A stretch of 64,000 nt of DNA from Hormiphora californensis (Eukaryota > Ctenophora > Tentaculata > Cydippida > Pleurobrachiidae), in NCBI GenBank assembly GCA_020137815.1, contig CM035358.1:767356-831355 (forward strand), written 5' to 3'. The notes below the pieces were generated by a model. The model saw only the letters and a list, made by a program, of their open reading frames with translations, did no database searches and was not told where the DNA came from. Made by a program: the position numbers and the translations under genes. Shown piece after piece: positions 11,194 to 23,499 of this stretch (positions within the stretch are counted from its first letter, which is position 1; each line of letters begins with the position of its first letter).

Positions 11194-12583
11194 GGGTACG
11201 CTAACCAAAAATTTTTTTCGAGTGCAGGGAAATCTCTCACCGTAGGGTTGTAGGCCATGCCAAGGAGACCTCAAATATGCAATTTGAGCTCTCAAGTCGA
11301 ATTCATATTTTTGCTACAGCTGCTTGAAAAATGAACTGTAAATACGTTTTTGGCATCTCAAAAAAATTTTTTTAAAGATAGGAGCATGAAAATTTGGGGA
11401 TTTGAAGAGGACATGAAAGTGAATAACCACAAAATTTTTTTTTGCAATCCGAGCTGATTTCCGGTCCTGAGATGGATTTCTTTTTTTCCACTTTAACGCC
11501 CTATTTGGCAAAGTTCCGAAAACATGTGAAAGCTGTAAATTGGTGAAAAGTTGCGTCTAACGATTATCTAAGTGGCCATAAATTTTGGGCGTGTCCTTAT
11601 TTGAGATAAGCTGTACAGAGTTTCTTTTGTGAAAGCCGTCATTTCAGAAATAAATAAATTCCCTGTATCTCAAAAACGGCTGATCGTAGAGACCTGAGAC
11701 TATGCTTAAACGATTCAGAAGGTCCGATTTTGGGGGGGTCTTCTGAGAGACATTTTGCTCCTACTTCAACCGTTTTTGCTGTAATTGCGAAAAACAAAAA
11801 CCCATCTTCGCCATCGTGGATTTTTTGTGATTTTGTTTTTGGTGATTATAGGGACCCATATGGACCAAATAGTGAAGGAATTAGCTTGTTACACATTTTT
11901 CCATAGTTTCGGTCCTTTCTTAGCTAAAATTCCCTAATTACAGGATATTGGAGTTTAGCTTTTGCCCTTTTCATAGAATTTGTTTTTCGCAATTACAGCA
12001 AAAACGGTTGAAGTAGGAGCAAAATGTCTCTCAGAAGACCCCCCCAAAATCGGACCTTCTGAATCGTTTAAGCATAGTCTCAGGTCTCTACGATCAGCCG
12101 TTTTTGAGATACAGGGAATTTATTTATTTCTGAAATGACGGCTTTCACAAAAGAAACTCTGTACAGCTTATCTCAAATAAGGACACGCCCAAAATTTATG
12201 GCCACTTAGATAATCGTTAGACGCAACTTTTCACCAATTTACAGCTTTCACATGTTTTCGGAACTTTGCCAAATAGGGCGTTAAAGTGGAAAAAAAGAAA
12301 TCCATCTCAGGACCGGAAATCAGCTCGGATTGCAAAAAAAAATTTTGTGGTTATTCACCTTCATGTCCTCTTCAAATCCCTAAATTTTCATGCTCCTATC
12401 TTTAAAAAAATTTTTTTGAGATGCCAAAAACGTATTTACAGTTCATTTTTCAAGCAGCTGTAGCAAAAATATGAATTCGACTTGAGAGCTCAAATTGCAT
12501 ATTTGAGGTCTCCTTGGCATGGCCTACAACCCTACGGTGAGAGATTTCCCTGCACTCGAAAAAAATTTTTGGTTAGCGTACCC
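11194..12583. mobile_element. Long fold-back element with TTAA target duplication (copy 1)
   Basis: TTAA (11190-11193) then GGGTACGCTAACC; at the other side GGTTAGCGTACCC then TTAA (12584-12587). The two arms of about 600-690 bp are nearly perfect reverse complements, separated by about 150-200 bp of unique centre near 11810-11970. No protein-coding gene is present; the short open frames are mirrored in both arms. TTAA duplication is typical of piggyBac-type transposition. Related to the copy at 55792-57099. Confidence 0.85.
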
Positions 12584-13340
12584 TTAAACAAGTTGGTTTA
12601 GTCATAGCAACATTTTCGTTTCGCAGGCACCCTGACAGCTTTGGCACTTTTCTTTTAGTAAACATCCGGAACTAGCTGAAAGTGCGACCACTAATCGTCG
12701 TCGAGTTTCCATGACCCTGTCAAACTCACGTGTGTGTTTTCATGATACGTGCTAGTTGATTCATGTAACGCCTACCACCGGGTATATTCCCAATCACATT
12801 ATCAGAGTCAGACTGCTGTGCAACAGTGCAACAATGCAACTATAAACATGTGTTAAATAGCTTCATATTTAGTGGTACATATATGGAAAGAAGAGGGATC
12901 CCCGAGTCCATTTCATGTTTTGTATGGTTCTAGTTCATTTCAAAATTTATCATCATTTTAGAATCAACTTTCTATCACTGTATGACATGACTCACATATT
13001 ATAGTGCTATGTAGTTTTCCTGGTAGCTAATACTATCATAGTAGTGGCGTGCTAATTGTATTCCAGTACTAGTGGGGATATAGCTATGTCTATTTCTATA
13101 TTTGTTTTGACGACAGTAATTGTTAAATTGTCATGTTAATTGGCCGATAATTGGTGCCCTCCAGTTCCTTGTTTTTGGCATTTGAAGTATGAATTGTGGT
13201 CGATTTCCCGTATAGTACACCATACAACGACACAGCATTTCATTATTTCGTACCCCTCGTTAACTACTCAGTGAGGGTCGAGCGTGGACCATAGTTCAGA
13301 TGTTTCCAAATTCCAATGGAGCAGAAACCGAATTATGAAC

Positions 13341-13567
13341 TATAGTCCCTGGAAAATGACTAAGGAGGTTCAAGGTGCCCGCCGCACAATTTTTCCTACT
13401 TTTTTGCAAATTTGGTCCGCCTAATGTGTCCCAACATCTAAAACCAACCCAGCTACACACGGTGGAAGCATGGAATCACTTGTAACTCACGTTTCCTGCT
13501 TGCTATGCTCCTGAAACTACCGGTAACGCACATAACGAACCGCCTTAGTCATTTTCCAGGGACTATA
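13341..13567. mobile_element. MITE with about 30-bp TIRs and TA target site
   Basis: Left end TATAGTCCCTGGAAAATGAC then TAAGGAGGTTC; the right end is its reverse complement with one change (GAACCGCCTTA, GTCATTTTCCAGGGACTATA). Length about 227 bp, consistent with a Tc1/mariner-type non-autonomous element. Confidence 0.7.
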
Positions 13568-13817
13568 GTTATCAGAGGAGGTATTTGGGTGAATTTAATA
13601 TCAAATTAATTAAATACCATATTCCCTTGGAATCAGAGGTTACCATCCTTTGCAGCAAAAGGTTATTTTTGAGAGAGTAATGAAACGGGGTGTCACACCA
13701 CTTCGCTGATTACCCCATTGCTTTGTTATCTATTCGTATGGCATTTCCTTGTTCGAATCTTTATGAAGCAGCTCACCATTCTATATTGTGGAGCGGCTCC
13801 TCCTCCGTCGCATGTTT

Positions 13818-14046
13818 CTTTCTTATTGTTGTTCTGCAGTTATATTTAATAATAGTTAAAGTACTTATCTTGTGTATGTTGTTATTGTTGTTCTGCAGTT
13901 ATATTTAATAATAGTTAAAGTACTTATCTTGTGTATGTTATTATTGTTGTTCTGCAGTTGTATTTAATAATAGTTAAAGTACTTATCTTATTGTTGTTCT
14001 GCAGTTGTATTTAATAATAGTTAAAGTCCTTATCTTGTGTATGTTG
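13818..14046. repeat. Four tandem copies of a 42-60 bp unit
   Basis: The unit contains TTATTGTTGTTCTGCAGTT, ATATTTAATAATAGTTAAAG and TACTTATCTTGTGTATG. The third copy is shortened. Confidence 0.85.
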
Positions 14047-14156
14047 TTTGTTTCACAACTCTTGTATAATTTCCGCTTTATTGTGGTCGCAGATGTTTAT
14101 TTGAGTTCGTCTCCTCTATCTTATCTATCTTTCTATCTTTCTATTTTTCTCTCTAC

Positions 14157-14160
<4 letters not shown>

Positions 14161-14235
<75 letters not shown>

Positions 14236-14270
14236 TCTCTCACTCTCTCTCTCTCTCTCACTCTCTCATT
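14161..14270. repeat. (CT)n microsatellite
   Basis: About 65 bp of pure CT followed by CACACTCTCTCACTCTC variants. Confidence 0.95.
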
Positions 14271-15441
14271 CGTAGTCTCCTGGTCTCTCACTTACAAATC
14301 TGAACCGCAATCAGACAAGTGTCGGGCATCACACGTTATGTTTGGGTGAAATTATGTTGTATTATATTCAGATATTCAAGTATTAGTTTGTAGTTTGCAA
14401 ACAATTTTTCTTTTTTAAGTTGTATACTTGTTGTGTTTTTTTAAATTTCTGCTGTTAACTGTAGTACTGAGAGAGAGAGAGAGATAGCGAGAGACAAAGA
14501 GAAAGAGAGTGTGTGTGTGTGAGATAGAGAGGGAGATAGCGTACACTGAAAAACACACACCTGTGTACAACTGCTATCCAAGTTGATTAGTTTATGTACG
14601 GTCATGTTCAGTACTCATTTTCACACCACAAGTCACTACCAGCCAGGCCACTACTGCAGGCCTGCACAGGGGTTCTTTTATCACATTGCTTCCATGCAGC
14701 TACTGCAGCAGTCAAACCTCGATTTTCTGGACTAGCTGAGGGAGGGTCTATGCACGATAAATCTAAGGTGCACGAATGGTAAAATATATTGTATGAGTAG
14801 TTTTATCGCTTCGACAAAGGTTTCTGTGTATCCCATGGACGAAGCTCAGAGTGTCCGTCGATTATAACACCATGCATATGGTTACTTTCGCTGCGAAATT
14901 TTTAGCTTTAATTGAGATTTTAGTCTTCTGTGATCTGATAAAACTCTAGCTCCTACTGACTTCTTGACGTAAATCTTGTCATAATTTGTTACATCATGTC
15001 ATATTACGGCGCCTAATTTTAATTCGAATCAAATATTCCATCTAGCTCTACCTCTCTTTTTATATTTCATTCCTATATTTTAACTCAAATAACACCTTTC
15101 CCCACTTTCAAACAACTTTGTGTGAATTGTGAAATCATAAATTAATGGCAGCATTTTGACACCGCACGCATTACATAACACATTATCAGTAGCATTTTGA
15201 CTGTGAGAAATGTATTGGCTTGTTGTAGTAGCTGCGTATGTAATGACAAGGCATATATAATAGCCATATAATTCTATTGTAATGCGTATTATGTGTGTAT
15301 ACAATTAGGAAAAGCAGGAATCTTCGTCTATAAATCTTCAATGTGTTCATGACCATGTTGTAGTTTGTACATTCTTCGACGCCCTTTCGCTTTCGTTTTG
15401 ATTATGATTAGTGACTACATAATTTAAGTTATATAGTACAT

Positions 15442-15603
15442 AACGTTCTGCACGCAGTGCAAGCGCGCCATATACGCTCTGCACTGCAGACCGTATATGG
15501 AGGTGAAATGCACGACAGCGGAGCTGGAGTGCATTTCACATCTATATTGCACGAGTGTAACGAGTGCGATATAGGACCGCTTGCACAAGCCGTGCAGGAC
15601 GTT
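15442..15603. other. 162-bp sequence with the potential to fold into a four-way cloverleaf
   Basis: A closing stem pairs 15442-15465 (AACGTTCTGCAC, then GTGCAAGCG) with 15578-15603 (CGCTTGCAC, then GTGCAGGACGTT). It encloses three hairpins separated by only 2-3 bases: 15468-15500 (CCATATACG/CGTATATGG with inner TCTGCA-C-TGCAGA), 15503-15539 (GTGAAATGCAC/GTGCATTTCAC with inner CAGC/GCTG) and 15542-15574 (CTATATTGCAC/GTGCGATATAG). All pairings are read directly from the sequence. It could be a palindromic element, a structured RNA or a replication-associated structure. Nothing nearby tells which. Confidence 0.8.
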
Positions 15604-15995
15604 ATTGAGTATATATTCCGCGAGAAAACACATGACAAGCAAAACAATCATAATTTTGGGTGATTACACACAGAGAGATATGACAAAACAAGGTACAAAC
15701 TAAGCAAAACTACACAAAAATACACTACTACACCTTTTACACACAAGGGGACCACGTTTTGACAGTTTTAACAGTGAAAAGAAGAGAGGGATAAAGAGAG
15801 AGATATGAGAGAGGGAGATTGGAATTCTTGGAAATAGTGAACAACAAAACATGATAAGGGGATAATTAGTGAGAGAAAGAGGGAGAGTGAGTGTAATTTG
15901 ACAGACTTTGTGTCGCTTGGCACTGTGTCAGTCATATTCTGTGTGTTTGTGTGTGAATAAGGTGTAAAAACACTGAGGGGACACTGTTCTTACTT

Positions 15996-16110
15996 ATATC
16001 CCGCTACCCCTATATCTGCACGCTCCCGCGGAAGCAGAGTGCATATTTCACCGTGCAAATGGTCGCGCGGAGCGGGAGTGATATGTGCACTCGCGGTATA
16101 TATATGTACA
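15996..16110. repeat. GC-rich inverted-repeat cluster related to the cloverleaf
   Basis: Contains TATATCTGCACGCTCCCGC facing GCGGGAGTGATATGTGCAC, and GAGTGCATATTTCACCGTGC. It shares the TGCAC/GTGCA and ATAT arm vocabulary of 15442-15603 but folds less perfectly. Confidence 0.45.
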
Positions 16111-16197
16111 TAATATTTTAGTTGCCTCATATGTACATCTTTCTAACCTGTTTCCCGCCTTTCTATAGCTCTAAAGTATGTTTGGCAATCCTACGGG

Positions 16198-16300
16198 AAG
16201 GTGACACACTGAGTTGCTAGGTGACACACTGAGTTGCTAGGTGACACACTGAGTTGCTAGGTGACACACTGAGTTGCTAGGTGACACACTGAGTTGCCAG
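16198..16300. repeat. 20-bp tandem repeat just upstream of a receptor start codon
   Basis: Five copies of GTGACACACTGAGTTGCTAG end about 18 bp before the ATG at 16318, probably within the 5' UTR or core promoter. Confidence 0.9.
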
Positions 16301-16317
16301 GGGGTTGCTAGGTAACG

Positions 16318-18125
16318 ATGGTTGCCGTGAATGGTGACGTCACGACTGGTAAAGTGCTCCTCTGTGTGGTGCTCATCGGATCAGTTGGAAACATTGCCAT
16401 CTGGGTGTTCAAGTTTATACACCGGAAATGCTACAATTACAGTCTGGTAAGTCATTCCGCAAGCAATGCAGACAGGAGCAATTGTTTACTCCGCAAGCAA
16501 TGCAGACAGGAGCAATTGTTTACTCCGCAAGCAATGCAGACAGGAGCAATTGTTTACTCCGCAAGCAATGCAGACAGGAGCAATTGTTTACTCCGCAAGC
16601 AATGCAGACAGGAGCAATTGCTTACTCCGCAAACATGACCCATTCGATATTAACATGTTCAAATTGATCTATGATATATTTGGTTGTTTGTAGGACAGAG
16701 CAAGCCGCGATGGTATGCGCCGTAATACTAGCGTTTTCATGGTAAACAATACACATGCACTATCAGCACAGGGTCTTTGTCAAATTAGGGAAAATATCTG
16801 TACCTAAACTAATGTTTCACCGTTATTTTACTACCGTGATCTAGAATAAGAATTCAAGTTTCTGAAACGTCAGTTTTTGTACATGATATTTTTCTCACAA
16901 GTGCATTTCCCCAGATAGATATATATGTTGTGGGACTGAATGTATTTGCTGATCTTTTTTGCCCGAAAAAGATCGTTTAGTTCTGCCATATATGGCCATG
17001 TTCCACAGCACTCTGCATATTATTGTAACAATTTGTGATCAAATTAGCACATCTACCAAATTATATTTCACATGTAAACCTAGATTTACCGGACTCCTCG
17101 CGGGATCCACAGAGGCATTTTATATCCGTCCGGTATATCGAGGTTCCGGTAACGTCGTTTAACACGGATCCAAACCTTTTCAGTTGCATGCTGCCATCGC
17201 AATGATTGATATTATCCGCTGCCTTACTCTCGGATCCTTCGTCACCGTATTGTTGATATCGAGGCGACAGGGAGATTGGGTGGCATCAATATGTCCTAGT
17301 GTCGGTAGGTTATGAGTTATTCTAACCCTCCTTTACATTTGTAAAAGAGGGGCGTGTTGAGACAGGGTCGAACAAGGAAAGTATATGTATATCTCTCCGT
17401 TCCTGTTCTTCTCTAACTAACCGTTATATTTCATTTTCCATTGAGATTAAAATGACTTTTAACAAATCCTTGATTCAGGTATAATAGTGCTGCTGACAAT
17501 GTGTACTCCTGGCTACGTTTTCCTCGCCCTACTCCTCGAGGACTGTAACATTAGCGCCATATTCGGTGGGAACATCAGGAAGATGAGGTGCCTGAGTTTT
17601 ACAATCATCACATTCGGGTTCCTGTTTACCATGTCCACTGGTATAACACCTTTCCTTTTTGGAGGAGGATACACCTACGTAAATCATAGTGTGTCATGTC
17701 AACCGTCCAATGGAAAAGACGAAATGAAGGAGGACCATATTGCCGAGAATTTGTACCATTTTTTCGGGAGTGTTCAAATTTACTGGGTCGTTATGCTGAC
17801 CTCAGTGGTGTTCCTGTGTAAGAATATCAACAGGAATGGTATTACTGTGCTGGGGAAACCATCCACCTCCTCCCTCCTCATATTCTTTTACCTCCTTTGT
17901 TTCCTGCCTGAGAGTGTCTCAGAGACATTGAGCTGCCTGAGGATATTTAACATTATCCTAGTCCCTGAATTCGCGGAGGACAACGAGGTTTATGAGATGT
18001 ATGCGCACGTCGTCATGGCAGTTATTTTACCTATTGTGTCCAGCGCAGCGAACTGTCTTGTTCACTTTTTCTACATTATCCGATTCCCAACTATGGTCCA
18101 GTATGAGGTGACTCCAGACGATTAA
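16318..18125 (+). CDS. Divergent seven-transmembrane receptor, four exons
   Basis: Exons 16318-16446, 16694-16741, 17184-17304 and 17479-18125 join with consistent phases to 314 residues. Helix 1 (VLLCVVLIGSVGNIAIWVF) has the class A GSxGN motif. Exon 2 encodes a basic first intracellular loop (DRASRDGMRRN). Helix 2 has an Asp (AMIDIIRC). ICPSV gives the Cys before helix 3 that can pair with the Cys in loop 2 (HSVSCQPSN). Helices 4-7 follow; helix 6 has CFLPE in place of CWxP and helix 7 has SAANCLVHFF in place of NPxxY. No DRY motif is obvious after helix 3 (LLLEDC). The loss of the class A switches makes the ligand and the signalling mode uncertain. The gene is best called an orphan rhodopsin-like receptor. 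Confidence 0.75.
16459..16632. repeat. 34-bp minisatellite at the start of receptor intron 1
   Basis: Five copies of GCAAGCAATGCAGACAGGAG plus CAATTGTTTACTCC begin 12 bases after the donor. Open frames through it are repeat artefacts. Confidence 0.9.
17073..17150. mobile_element. Pogo-like MITE remnant
   Basis: TAAACCTAGATTTACCGGAC faces GTCCGGTATATCGAGGTTCC across about 35 bp, in receptor intron 3. Same end type as 5360-5436; a lone similar end (CAGTCAAACCTCGATTTTC) lies at about 14710. Confidence 0.5.
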
Positions 18126-18588
18126 GAGATTGTGTTTTTCTGTAATTCGAGTTTTTAGAAATTTGTAAAAAGATCTGTACATTTTCCGTTTTATTATTTT
18201 TGCTGACAAAACCAATATGCCGAGTTTTGCTTTGATGGTTAATTAGATGAACTGTTATAAAAGTTCCAACGTCACATATATTAGCATACCTTTATCCTTT
18301 GACTCAGGATTCTTGGATAGTCGCTTGACGTACTTCATCCAGTGGAAGGGGGGCCCCCAGTGGAAGACTGTGTTGTATTCTAATGGGGTGCGGTGAGAGA
18401 GGGTCGAGCAAGGAAGACTATATTAATAACTGGGATGACTCAATGATTACTCCCATCTTGGTAACAAAGGTATTGATTTGAGGGGTATTAGCACTTTTGC
18501 CTTACGAGTACCAATAACAAAAGACCTCCATTAAATTTCAAATTAAGTGAGCTTAGCTACCCAGTTATACAGGTGCAAACTTCACCGA

Positions 18589-18761
<173 letters not shown>

Positions 18762-18933
18762 AAGAGGGAATTTTCTAGAATGAGTCATTGGTATTATTTG
18801 AGAACCTCTATTTTGAATGAGCCCTCATAGAGTTGTTGACCTAGAAACACTGTCTTATGTCTAAATTGTGGAAGTTTTTTTCCAGCTTCTTTGATTAAGT
18901 AAACGGCCTAAAATTTTTTCTAGTGTTTTATAG

Positions 18934-19521
18934 GTGCTAGACGAGCTAGTTGTTAGTTGTGTACAGACTACAATCCTTCCTTCTTTGTTTGATGCCAACC
19001 ACTTCACAGGTTGTATAAATGCTGCAAGACAGACACTATGTCCGGTTGTTGGCCCTAAGACTGGGTCTAGAGGTCCGGCCCGTATCCCTGGCCCAGCGTC
19101 GTCGTGCACATCTCGCAAAGCGATCATTCGTTATGCCGTGGAGTCCTGTGACCGGTGGACGAGTTACCTCTCCTTTGGAACGGAGAAATGGGATCTTTAG
19201 CTTTAGCTGCACTGTCCACGGGAAATCCAGTACGTTGTATAAATGTACATACTATCATGCTATCCTGTGTCACTCGTTGTTTTCACCCGACCCTCCTTCA
19301 ATTATCTCGTCTTTTCTTGCTCAAATGGAAACTAAGGTTCAGGTACATTGTTCACACTAACTATCTAAATAGCAGCTGTACTTTCAGTGAGTTCTAAAAA
19401 GTGCCTGGATTGTGTAGAAGAAGAGGAAGAGTACAGGGCACACACCCTCAATTGGAAGGCAAGTGACTACGCCGCTGAACTCCGACGCAGACGAGGCATT
19501 GTGGTTCCACCTATATTCACG
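18934..19521 (+). CDS. Two candidate exons of an unrecognised gene
   Basis: The better exon is 19388-19521: acceptor CTTTCAG, donor ACG-GTACAG, reading KCLDCVEEEEEYRAHTLN, then WKASDYAAELRRRRGIVV. The mix of acidic, aromatic and basic residues looks coding. An exon 18934-19010 (acceptor TTTTATAG, reading VLDELVVSCVQTTILPSLF) has a matching phase but a weak donor (GTTGTA). The second exon ends in phase 0, so it could in principle also join the oxidase exon at 37603. No family is recognised. Confidence 0.35.
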
Positions 19522-20312
19522 GTACAGTTAATTTAATTTTACATGTATTTTGATCGCTGTGCTGCGCTGTGTTTCACGCTTCCTGCTATTAAAAAACAAT
19601 TCAAGTTTAGAAATAGATAAGGTTGTGGGGAATCGCTGATCAAGGTATTTTTCGGGATTTCTAGTTGCCTAGCTCGACCCCCTTTCGCGGCGCGCTCTGC
19701 CCTTTTTTTATAAAATAGAATGGATTTGAGCAAAACAAGCTCGACCCCTTTTGACCAAAACAAGTTCTAGTACTGTCTAGTCTGTAAAATTCTTTTTTGA
19801 GCATTTAAGCATTTTATACTGTTGCACGAGGATGGGAAAGCAAAAGTAAATTCTTTCAGAATTACTTTTTTACTGTATTGCCACGTTATAAAGAAGCTTA
19901 TGAATTGGCTAGTACAAGTGAGACTCTCAAATACTTGCAGTATGAGGTTTGCCTTATTGTTAGTAATTTCTCTTGATGTTCCGGGCTTATAAGGGACATG
20001 TTTGGTTTGGTATGTTCGCCAATTATTAAAGTATGCTACTTGTCGCTAGATATCATCTTAGCTTCATGGACAGAGCAAGTTGTTATGAGAGAGGAAAAAC
20101 AATTTGATTGCCAAAATTTTGTGATGTCAATTGGAATTAGGCAAACGGGTGTGACAGAGGGACACGACTGTTTTGTGAATTTGTGGCGTGCAGCTGTAGG
20201 CCGTGATTTGACAGTTTCTGTACATTTGTTTTGTTCGATTTGGCCAACTGCTCAGCTGTGCTAAATGTCAAGGTTGGTACATGTCATCCATGAATAGTTA
20301 TTTTACCAATTA

Positions 20313-20822
20313 GTGGGAGACACTAGCGTGGTACGCGCAAAAAAATGCGCGCCACACCAATTTCGTTTTTCAAAAAACACGCAAGAAAAATTTTTTCAAG
20401 ATCGACTTTTCACGTTTTGGCTCATAACTCCTGTTCCTGATAAGATAAAGACTTCAAACCTTCGCCATTCGATGGGGCTTGAAATTCCCTTTCCAACGGT
20501 ATGCAAACGGTTTCTGTAGCTCATCAGGAACCGGAGATATGATCACTTATGATAATAACCGCGTAAGTTTCCTTCGGTATTATCATAATTGATCATATCT
20601 CCGGTTCCTGATGAGCTAGAGAAACCGTTTGCATACCGTTGGAAAGGGAATTTCAAGCCCCATCGAATGGCGAAGGTTTGAAGTCTTTATCTTATCAGGA
20701 AAAGGAGTTATGAGCCAAAACGTGAAAAGTCGATCTTGAAAAACTTTTTCTTGTGTGTTTTTTGAAAAACGAAATTGGTGTGGCGCGCATTTTTTTGCGT
20801 GTACCACGCTAGTGTCTCCCAC
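20313..20822. mobile_element. 510-bp fold-back element, TA target site
   Basis: GTGGGAGACACTAGCGTGGT at the left is matched by its reverse complement at the right. TA stands on both sides (20311-20312 and 20823-20824). The arms of about 245 bp are near-identical, with centre near 20560 (GATAATAACCGCG). No coding gene; open frames in the two arms mirror each other. Confidence 0.8.
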
Positions 20823-22275
20823 TAAATTTTAACACCAATTAACACTAGCTGGAATTACCGATTACGATTTGGTAATGTTCACTGAATCATATTAATTCGG
20901 ATCACCGATGTAGAAAAAAATTAACATCATTCAATATGAACAATTAACATCATTCAGTATGAACAATTAAGCAGAAGGATTGATAATTCGTTCTGGTGAA
21001 ACCGAGAAAATTTTTCGGTTTTTGTGCTAAAAAGTCATAGTTTTTGTCTAATCATGAAAAGTACTGGGGCCAGTTCCTGAAAAGTACTGGGCCCATGGCG
21101 TACCCTACCCCCCCCCCCTTCCCCTATGTATGCGTGTTCAGTATGGACAATTAAGGATTGATCATTCGTTCTGGTGAATGGTTCATTCACTGTCAGGCGA
21201 CTCAATCCTTCTGGAAGATCTAGTAATTGATAAGGCGTGACGATGGATACTAATCTAGCGAAGATAATCGATCACATGATCGTCTCTTTTTTTTCTCTGT
21301 CTCTCGTCTATCTCTCTCTGTCTAATTCTATCTTCCGCATAATTTCACAATATGGCGACAATTGATCGGAAACCATTCAGCCATTCAAAAAGTTATACCA
21401 GCCAACTGACCAAATCAGACCCAAAATGTATATATATCCAGTGCGGAATACTCACAGCAATTAATACAAAGGTGCGGAAAAGTCTAGGAAAACCAAATGA
21501 AACAAAATCCAGCCAATTAGCGTTAAGTACCTGACTAATAACTGAATGTATACCATTATATGTGCATTAAATGAAGCTCTCAGTACTATCTGTTGCAGAC
21601 ACAGTGACAAAAATCGTAATCCTTTGCTCTCTCATGTTGTGATTGTCGTTGTGGTTCAAGTGTGTTCGGAATATACAATCACCCACTTGGTGGTTTTATT
21701 CGAGTTGTTCAAGGAAAAGGTTGAGTCGCTTGACACTGTGTCCGTGCTCCGCATAAAAAGAAATTAAATGAACAATTCAAAGAAAAGGTAAGATTATAAG
21801 TTTAAAAAGAGTATATAAATGTTGTTTGTACTTGGCTGTTGGTTTGTATCGTCCCAGACATCATTCAATAGTTTTCAGACATTAGACAAGAATTATATCA
21901 GCTGCAAATCGATTCAATATCACATCGATTGAATTTAAATTCCGTTCCCAATTGTGTATATTATCAACACTAACAGTATGAAATTTAGTACAATTATACA
22001 GGCAATTGAAAGGTGTCCTAATTTTGAACAAAATTCACACTGATAATCAAATTCCATTTGATACACAGAATTTGTCTTTCTTTGTTAGTTCTTTGCCAAA
22101 ATTTACCACATTTCTCTCTCAATAACGCCAATATATTGACTGAAGTTATATTCTATTGTCACAATGTCACAGTATTCATTCTTCATTTTTCTAAATTGGT
22201 CTTTTGTAACACTTTCCAAAAACTCTCTTGAAAGCTTTGTCCAAGAGCATTCAAAGCTCAATTTCGATATGCTTC

Positions 22276-22334
22276 AACTGTGAGCTCGCATCCACTGATT
22301 TTATCCATGAATATATTCATGCGAGCTCACAGTT
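22276..22334. repeat. Hairpin with 16-bp perfect arms
   Basis: AACTGTGAGCTCGCAT (22276-22291) pairs with ATGCGAGCTCACAGTT (22319-22334) across a 27-base loop. Confidence 0.7.
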
Positions 22335-23140
22335 CAAGCACAGTTCAAGCATTCGTATCTACAGTTCAAGCATTCGTATCTACTCCTTTCAAAATACACC
22401 TGGTAATTCCCACACAACAATTGTCCCCCACACCATTATATATCCTATTCTTTGTGCTGACCTCATCCCCTCAATTACTGGCCACCACACGCATTACAGT
22501 ACTGGCACTCACTTTCCATATACAATACCTCTGCATACATGATTTGGTATTAGTTTTAATTTGCCGGTAATTGGGTGCCCACAAAACACACAGTGTAGGA
22601 TTCGTGTCGCCAATTTTTGGGCCACACTTTTTTGTTGTAGCCTAAATTATCAGTGCTGTTGAATGCCGGGTTTCGACTGTGAAGATGTAGATATACCTAT
22701 ATAATGGTAATTTTAATGGTACTGTTTTTTGTTGTTTTTGTTGTTTGTCTATCAGTGCCATTACACAAAGGTAAACTTTTGTACAATCCTTAGTTTTGAT
22801 AATTTGCTTCTTGTACAAAACTTGGCAACTTGCAGTTATCAACAAACCTTTTCGATGAAATACCATAAGAAGAAGTGCACCAATCACAGCCCTAGATCAT
22901 GCTGAAAAAGTACCCTTTATTAGTTTACTATTGGTTTAGTGCCTAAAAATTACACTTATCGTTTTTGAAAACAGTTTCTCCACTATAACAGGCGGTGCTT
23001 TATGACGCATCACATTCTCTAAATTAGGATTTTGAACTAACACCTATAATTTTGTTGAAGCCTGAATTCCGCAGCTACTGATCATGCTCTCTGCTCAACC
23101 AAACGATTCTCACTGATTTGATAGTAATTACTGTTAGAAT

Positions 23141-23141
<1 letters not shown>

Positions 23142-23216
<75 letters not shown>
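23142..23216. repeat. (CT)n microsatellite
   Basis: About 75 bp of CT with one TTTT interruption. Confidence 0.95.
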
Positions 23217-23222
<6 letters not shown>

Positions 23223-23499
23223 TGCATTGTTCTGTCGATACGGAAGGTTGTGAAATTGTGTCCCTGATCAAACAATGCTCGGTGATTGCTTGTCAGTATT
23301 GTTGGACTGTATTCATACATAGTTAGTTGTTCAAGTTTACTCTCACGGTCCGGGGTCTAACTCTAGATCTGCATCAATTGAAACAGTTCATTTAGTTTTA
23401 ATCCTGATCATCAATTGTATATCCCTCTATCACTTGAGTAGTAGGTGACACTGTGTCCGTGCTACAATTCAATATATATCACCAACACACCAAAAAGGC

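Larger units (their letters stand above)
19522..23499. other. Gene-free stretch with repeats
   Basis: No supported exon. It holds the fold-back at 20313-20822, a C run near 21106, a hairpin at 22276-22334 and a (CT)n tract at 23142-23216. The rest is unremarkable AT-rich DNA. Confidence 0.5.

Noticed and set aside
11314-12463. Two identical 65-residue open frames on opposite strands (also 20313-20822 and 56003-56888)
   Set aside because: They are mirror images created by the palindromic arms of the fold-back elements.
16428-16693. Open frames through the 34-bp repeat after the receptor donor
   Set aside because: Artefacts of a tandem repeat; splicing at 16446 excludes them.
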